This document shows, piece by piece, positions 47,971 to 50,236 of a stretch of 50,236 nt of DNA (its first letter is position 1; each line of letters starts with the position of its first letter). Under the pieces are notes generated by a model, which saw nothing but the letters and a program-made list of their open reading frames with translations, did no database searches and was not told the origin of the DNA. The position numbers were made by a program, and so were the translations under genes. Origin of the DNA: Natronospirillum sp. (GTDB taxonomy: Bacteria; Pseudomonadota; Gammaproteobacteria; Pseudomonadales; Natronospirillaceae); contig NZ_JAIUMC010000015.1 in assembly GCF_022565775.1 (NCBI RefSeq), positions 1 to 50,236 on the forward strand, read 5' to 3'.

Positions 47971-48077
47971 CATCTGCCCTTGAGCGTTGCCCCGTAAAGC
48001 CGTGCTTTTCTCTGTCCATTCGATGCACACCCGCCGAAATGAGCACCCGTTGGCATTTTTGTGCAATAATCTGACGG

Positions 48078-48094
48078 TTGGCACGAGTCTGGCA
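48078..48094 (+). promoter_or_regulatory. Sigma-54 promoter of pilA
   Basis: TTGGCACGAGTCTGGCA: a near-perfect -24 box (TTGGCACG) and a -12 box with the invariant GC exactly ten bases after GG; only TGGC instead of TTGC departs from consensus. The predicted transcript start is near 48105. Adjacent PilS-PilR and pilA support it. Confidence 0.75.
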
Positions 48095-48104
48095 ATGTAA
48101 TTAT

Positions 48105-48293
48105 GACACAACCGATAGAGCGACTTTCAGTGCTCCAGTTCACAAAACGGGAATCTGGAGCCCCAAGTTGACCCTTCGGGTATGGCGATAGCAACCAAAC
48201 TAGGGTAGCTTTGCGCCTACACGGTTCCGGGCCACCTGCCAGTGTTCGGTGCCGGTTTAAAAGAAAGCAGTCTTAATCCGATGGAGACATAAC
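48105..48293 (+). promoter_or_regulatory. Long structured 5' leader of pilA
   Basis: If transcription starts near 48105 the leader is about 190 bases. It can fold into at least three stems: GCTCCAG (48132) with CTGGAGC (48155), seven perfect pairs; ACCC-TTC-GGGT (48171-48181); and CCGG-gc-CACC (48227-48236) with GGTGCCGG (48248-48255), eight pairs with a two-base bulge. The ribosome site GGAG is about eight bases before the ATG. No known riboswitch family was recognised. Confidence 0.4.
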
Positions 48294-48734
48294 ATGCAAA
48301 ATCAGAAAGGTTTCAGTTTGATCGAACTGATGATCGTCGTAGCGATCATCGGTATCCTGGCTGCGGTAGCCATTCCGCAGTATCAGAACTATATTGCGCG
48401 TTCACAATTCTCAGAATCTCACTCAATGCTGGGGGCGGCGAGAGTGTCCGTTCAAGAGCGAGTGGATTCTGGTCAAACGTTTAATTTTGCTGACCTGGGA
48501 CTCCAGACAAACGGTTCGTACGGCAATGTGACGGGTGGTGATGTTGGTACAGCACTGGCAACTGACGATACCTATGTGCTGACATACACGTTCGCAGGCG
48601 CCAACCCTCGACTCAACACTGAGACCGTAACCTACACATATACAGCGGGCCAGGGAATTTGGGTCTGTGATACGACAGTGGCAAATGAGCTCGCTTCGAA
48701 CTGCGATGGAGCTCCGCCAGCCTCTGGAAGTTAA
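48294..48734 (+). CDS. pilA: Type IV major pilin PilA
   Basis: 146-residue type IVa prepilin. A six-residue leader, MQNQKG, is cleaved by PilD before F7; the mature N terminus is [20 protein letters not shown] with glutamate at position 5, followed by IPQYQNY. A globular domain with two cysteines near the C terminus (WVCDTT and ASNCDG) forms the usual disulphide loop. Promoter, activator pair and assembly genes are adjacent. Ends at a strong terminator, so it is probably a single-gene transcript. Confidence 0.95.
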   Translation: MQNQKGFSLIELMIVVAIIGILAAVAIPQYQNYIARSQFSESHSMLGAARVSVQERVDSGQTFNFADLGLQTNGSYGNVTGGDVGTALATDDTYVLTYTFAGANPRLNTETVTYTYTAGQGIWVCDTTVANELASNCDGAPPASGS

Positions 48735-48765
48735 TACTAACTTGAACGACTAGCGGTATAATGGA

Positions 48766-48793
48766 GCCCCCGAGTACTCGGGGGCTTTTTTTT
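48766..48793 (+). terminator. Rho-independent terminator of pilA
   Basis: A perfect 20-base palindrome, GCCCCCGAGTACTCGGGGGC (48766-48785), followed by eight T residues, 31 bases after the pilA stop codon. The strongest intrinsic terminator in the window. Confidence 0.95.
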
Positions 48794-48806
48794 GGGATTT
48801 ATAAAA

Positions 48807-49661
48807 ATGAATTCACGAGCCCTAACTGCCAGAAAATTCATCTTATTTATAGCAGTAGTTTGTCTCCTGGCCATGTGGGTGGCAGTCGTTGTAGTGGACT
48901 TTCTGAACCTTGGCGAGTTGCAGCATCAAGTGATCGCGATCACCAATTCTGGTTTACCGTTATTGTGGTACTGGCTGTTTCGAGAAGGTCAACTGGTAGA
49001 GATGGTGCAGTGGTTATTGCTGGGTTGTTCTGCTGTGGCAATGTTTTTTACATTCCGGCAATTGCGATCAGTGGCCGACCAGACAACACAAATAGCTATG
49101 ATCATACTGTGTTTCGGTCTTACCCTAATGCTTGTAGAAGACAGCATGAATTTTCGGCATGTTATGGCTTCTATCGTTTTCATCCCGTGGCTGACGGATG
49201 TAAGCAACCTCACCTCAACTGAAGTTCGAATGATTTGGGAATTGACGTTCTATCTAGTGCTGGCAATTTGTATGGCCGTACCAGTCTGGTTGTTTTGGAA
49301 GGCACGAATTCTGAGCGCTGGCACGATTGTTTGGCTAGTACCTGCATACGGAGTATACGGTCTTGTAGGCTTCGGCTCGGCATTGCGCCGTTTGGGAAGT
49401 TGGCAGGAAAGACTTGGTGAGCATATCATCCACCGGTTTTCTCTGTTGGAGTTACCGGCTTGGTCTCAGTCCAACGAACTGCTGTTTAATCACCCAATCT
49501 GGACGCCACCATCCGCGAATTACCTTGGATATTTGCTTGTAGACCACCTGTTTGAGGAGTCTATCGAATTGATTGCCGCGATACTTCTGTTTGTTGCAAT
49601 GACGAGATTGGCTGGTGACTTATTGGGAAGGTGCGACGCTATTCAACCAATTCGACGTTAA
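48807..49661 (+). CDS. Orphan polytopic membrane protein of unknown function
   Basis: 284 residues from the ATG at 48807; an in-frame TTG at 48792 lies in the terminator T-tract and is rejected. About six to seven hydrophobic helices: near residues 9-31, 63-83, 95-125, 142-165, 170-195 and 245-270. Charged residues sit inside or at the edge of helices: EDSMNFRH near 112-119 and DHLFEESIEL near 245-254, a pattern suggesting a buried functional site. No family was recognised; it is not a typical pilin glycosyltransferase such as TfpO. Base composition is visibly more AT-rich than neighbours, and it sits between two pilin genes without a clear ribosome site, hinting at horizontal origin. Confidence 0.75.
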   Translation: MNSRALTARKFILFIAVVCLLAMWVAVVVVDFLNLGELQHQVIAITNSGLPLLWYWLFREGQLVEMVQWLLLGCSAVAMFFTFRQLRSVADQTTQIAMIILCFGLTLMLVEDSMNFRHVMASIVFIPWLTDVSNLTSTEVRMIWELTFYLVLAICMAVPVWLFWKARILSAGTIVWLVPAYGVYGLVGFGSALRRLGSWQERLGEHIIHRFSLLELPAWSQSNELLFNHPIWTPPSANYLGYLLVDHLFEESIELIAAILLFVAMTRLAGDLLGRCDAIQPIRR

Positions 49662-49663
49662 CT

Positions 49664-49681
49664 TCGGCATGCCCTGTGCAT
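49664..49681 (+). promoter_or_regulatory. Sigma-54-like site before the second pilin gene
   Basis: TCGGCATGCCCTGTGCAT has the required GG-N10-GC spacing (GG 49666-49667, GC 49678-49679) and a TGCA -12 core, but CGGCAT is a weak -24. It would give a leader of about 27 bases for the second pilin gene. Confidence 0.4.
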
Positions 49682-49716
49682 TCTATTCATGACGCCAACC
49701 TGAAACAGCCGAGCGA

Positions 49717-50184
49717 ATGATGCAACAACAACAGGGATTAACGCTTATTGAGTTGATGATCGTAACCACGATTGTTGGCATTCTGGCTGCGATAGCCATT
49801 CCTCAGTATCAAAACTATCTGGCTCGAACGCAGTTTATTGAATCGCATAGTCTGTTAGGTGCGGTTCGTGGTCCGGTCCAGCAATATGCCTATGAAAATC
49901 AAGTATTCGGGTTTGCGGACCTCGACGTCCAGACCACCGGCCAATATGGCAGCATTGAAGTCAATGGCGCCCTGGATCTCAGTGATGCGCTCGAGGGGGG
50001 TGATACCTACAGTGTGCGCTACGAATTTGGCGCCAATGGCCAGAGCGCAGCGCCTGGCCTGTCAGGGCGGTTTGTGTCCTATAGCTACAATGTGAACACG
50101 GAAATCTGGACCTGTGGCACCAATGTGCCGCAGAACCTGGTGACCAACTGCCCGGGCGCGCTGGCGGATGCCGGGGTCAATTAG
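49717..50184 (+). CDS. Second type IV pilin (PilA paralogue)
   Basis: 155-residue type IVa prepilin related to PilA over its whole length: leader MMQQQQG, mature start LTLIELMIVTTIVGILAAIA, then IPQYQNYLARTQFIESHSLLGA, FADLDVQT and the C-terminal pair of cysteines (WTCGTN and VTNCPG). Residue 1 of the mature pilin is Leu rather than Phe; glutamate 5 is kept. The globular loops differ strongly from the first pilin, so it may be a variant subunit or antigenic alternative. Tandem ATGs at 49717 and 49720 are possible starts. The last 52 bases of the window, after its stop, show nothing recognisable. Confidence 0.9.
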   Translation: MMQQQQGLTLIELMIVTTIVGILAAIAIPQYQNYLARTQFIESHSLLGAVRGPVQQYAYENQVFGFADLDVQTTGQYGSIEVNGALDLSDALEGGDTYSVRYEFGANGQSAAPGLSGRFVSYSYNVNTEIWTCGTNVPQNLVTNCPGALADAGVN

Positions 50185-50236
50185 TGTCCCGAGTGGTTAA
50201 TTCGTCAACTTCTGCGTGCGGTCTGCGGTTACTGGC

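Noticed and set aside
48105..48293. c-di-GMP-I (GEMM) riboswitch in the pilA leader
   Set aside because: The core expected in the forward strand (GGGACGCAAAGCC and the GGTTACC end) is absent. A CGCAAAGCTACC stretch occurs only on the reverse strand, facing away from pilA.

Overview
The window is a GC-rich chromosomal segment of a gammaproteobacterium. The holD-rimI pair, the lpoA-yraN-diaA-dolP block divergent from rsmI, and a full mraZ-to-lpxC division and wall (dcw) cluster are all typical of that class. The link secA-argJ-mutT-yacG-coaE-pilD-pilC-pilB-pilSR-pilA points to the Pseudomonadales/Oceanospirillales side (Pseudomonas, Marinobacter or Saccharospirillum-like). The genus cannot be fixed from sequence reading alone. 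No tRNA, insertion sequence, prophage or CRISPR array was seen; the one structural RNA gene is RNase P RNA (rnpB).

Layout. 1-245 holds REP-like GC-rich inverted repeats and the uppP leader. 246-4493 has uppP, an uncharacterised outer-membrane barrel with an uncharacterised single-pass membrane protein (minus strand), and holD-like plus rimI. 4557-11675 is a mixed housekeeping stretch: argE, an MHYT-PAS-GGDEF-EAL cyclic-di-GMP protein, gcvH, ppa, aroA and a tandem universal stress protein. 11745-16509 has the minus-strand envelope operon lpoA-yraN-diaA-dolP, then rsmI and rnpB on the plus strand. 16510-34416 is the dcw cluster: mraZ, rsmH, ftsL, ftsI, murE, murF, mraY, murD, ftsW, murG, murC, ddlB, ftsQ, ftsA, ftsZ, lpxC. 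It is compact, with most junctions overlapping as ATGA or TGATG, and is preceded by a clear sigma-70 promoter and a four-repeat MraZ operator. 34479-39937 has an M23 peptidase (where enterobacteria have secM), secA, argJ and mutT. 39967-44568 (minus) is yacG-coaE-pilD-pilC-pilB. 44710-50184 (plus) is pilS-pilR, a sigma-54-type promoter region, pilin gene pilA, a strong terminator, an orphan polytopic membrane protein of visibly lower GC, and a second pilin gene.

How the genes work together. UppP, MraY, MurC-G, Ddl, FtsI, FtsW, LpoA and the M23 peptidase cover lipid carrier recycling, precursor synthesis, septal polymerisation and wall trimming. FtsQLAZ build the divisome, and LpxC ties lipid A synthesis to the same cluster. 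PilB, PilC, PilD, PilS, PilR and the two pilins form the regulated type IV pilus module; the GGDEF-EAL protein may feed into surface behaviour.

Most of the window is conserved core genome. The least explained part is 47937-50184. It holds phased palindromes overlapping the pilR stop codon, a long structured pilA leader, and an orphan membrane gene between two paralogous pilins, the second with its own sigma-54-like site. Two enzymes carry substitutions at normally invariant motif positions (UppP Glu to Met, MurE DNPR to DNNR).
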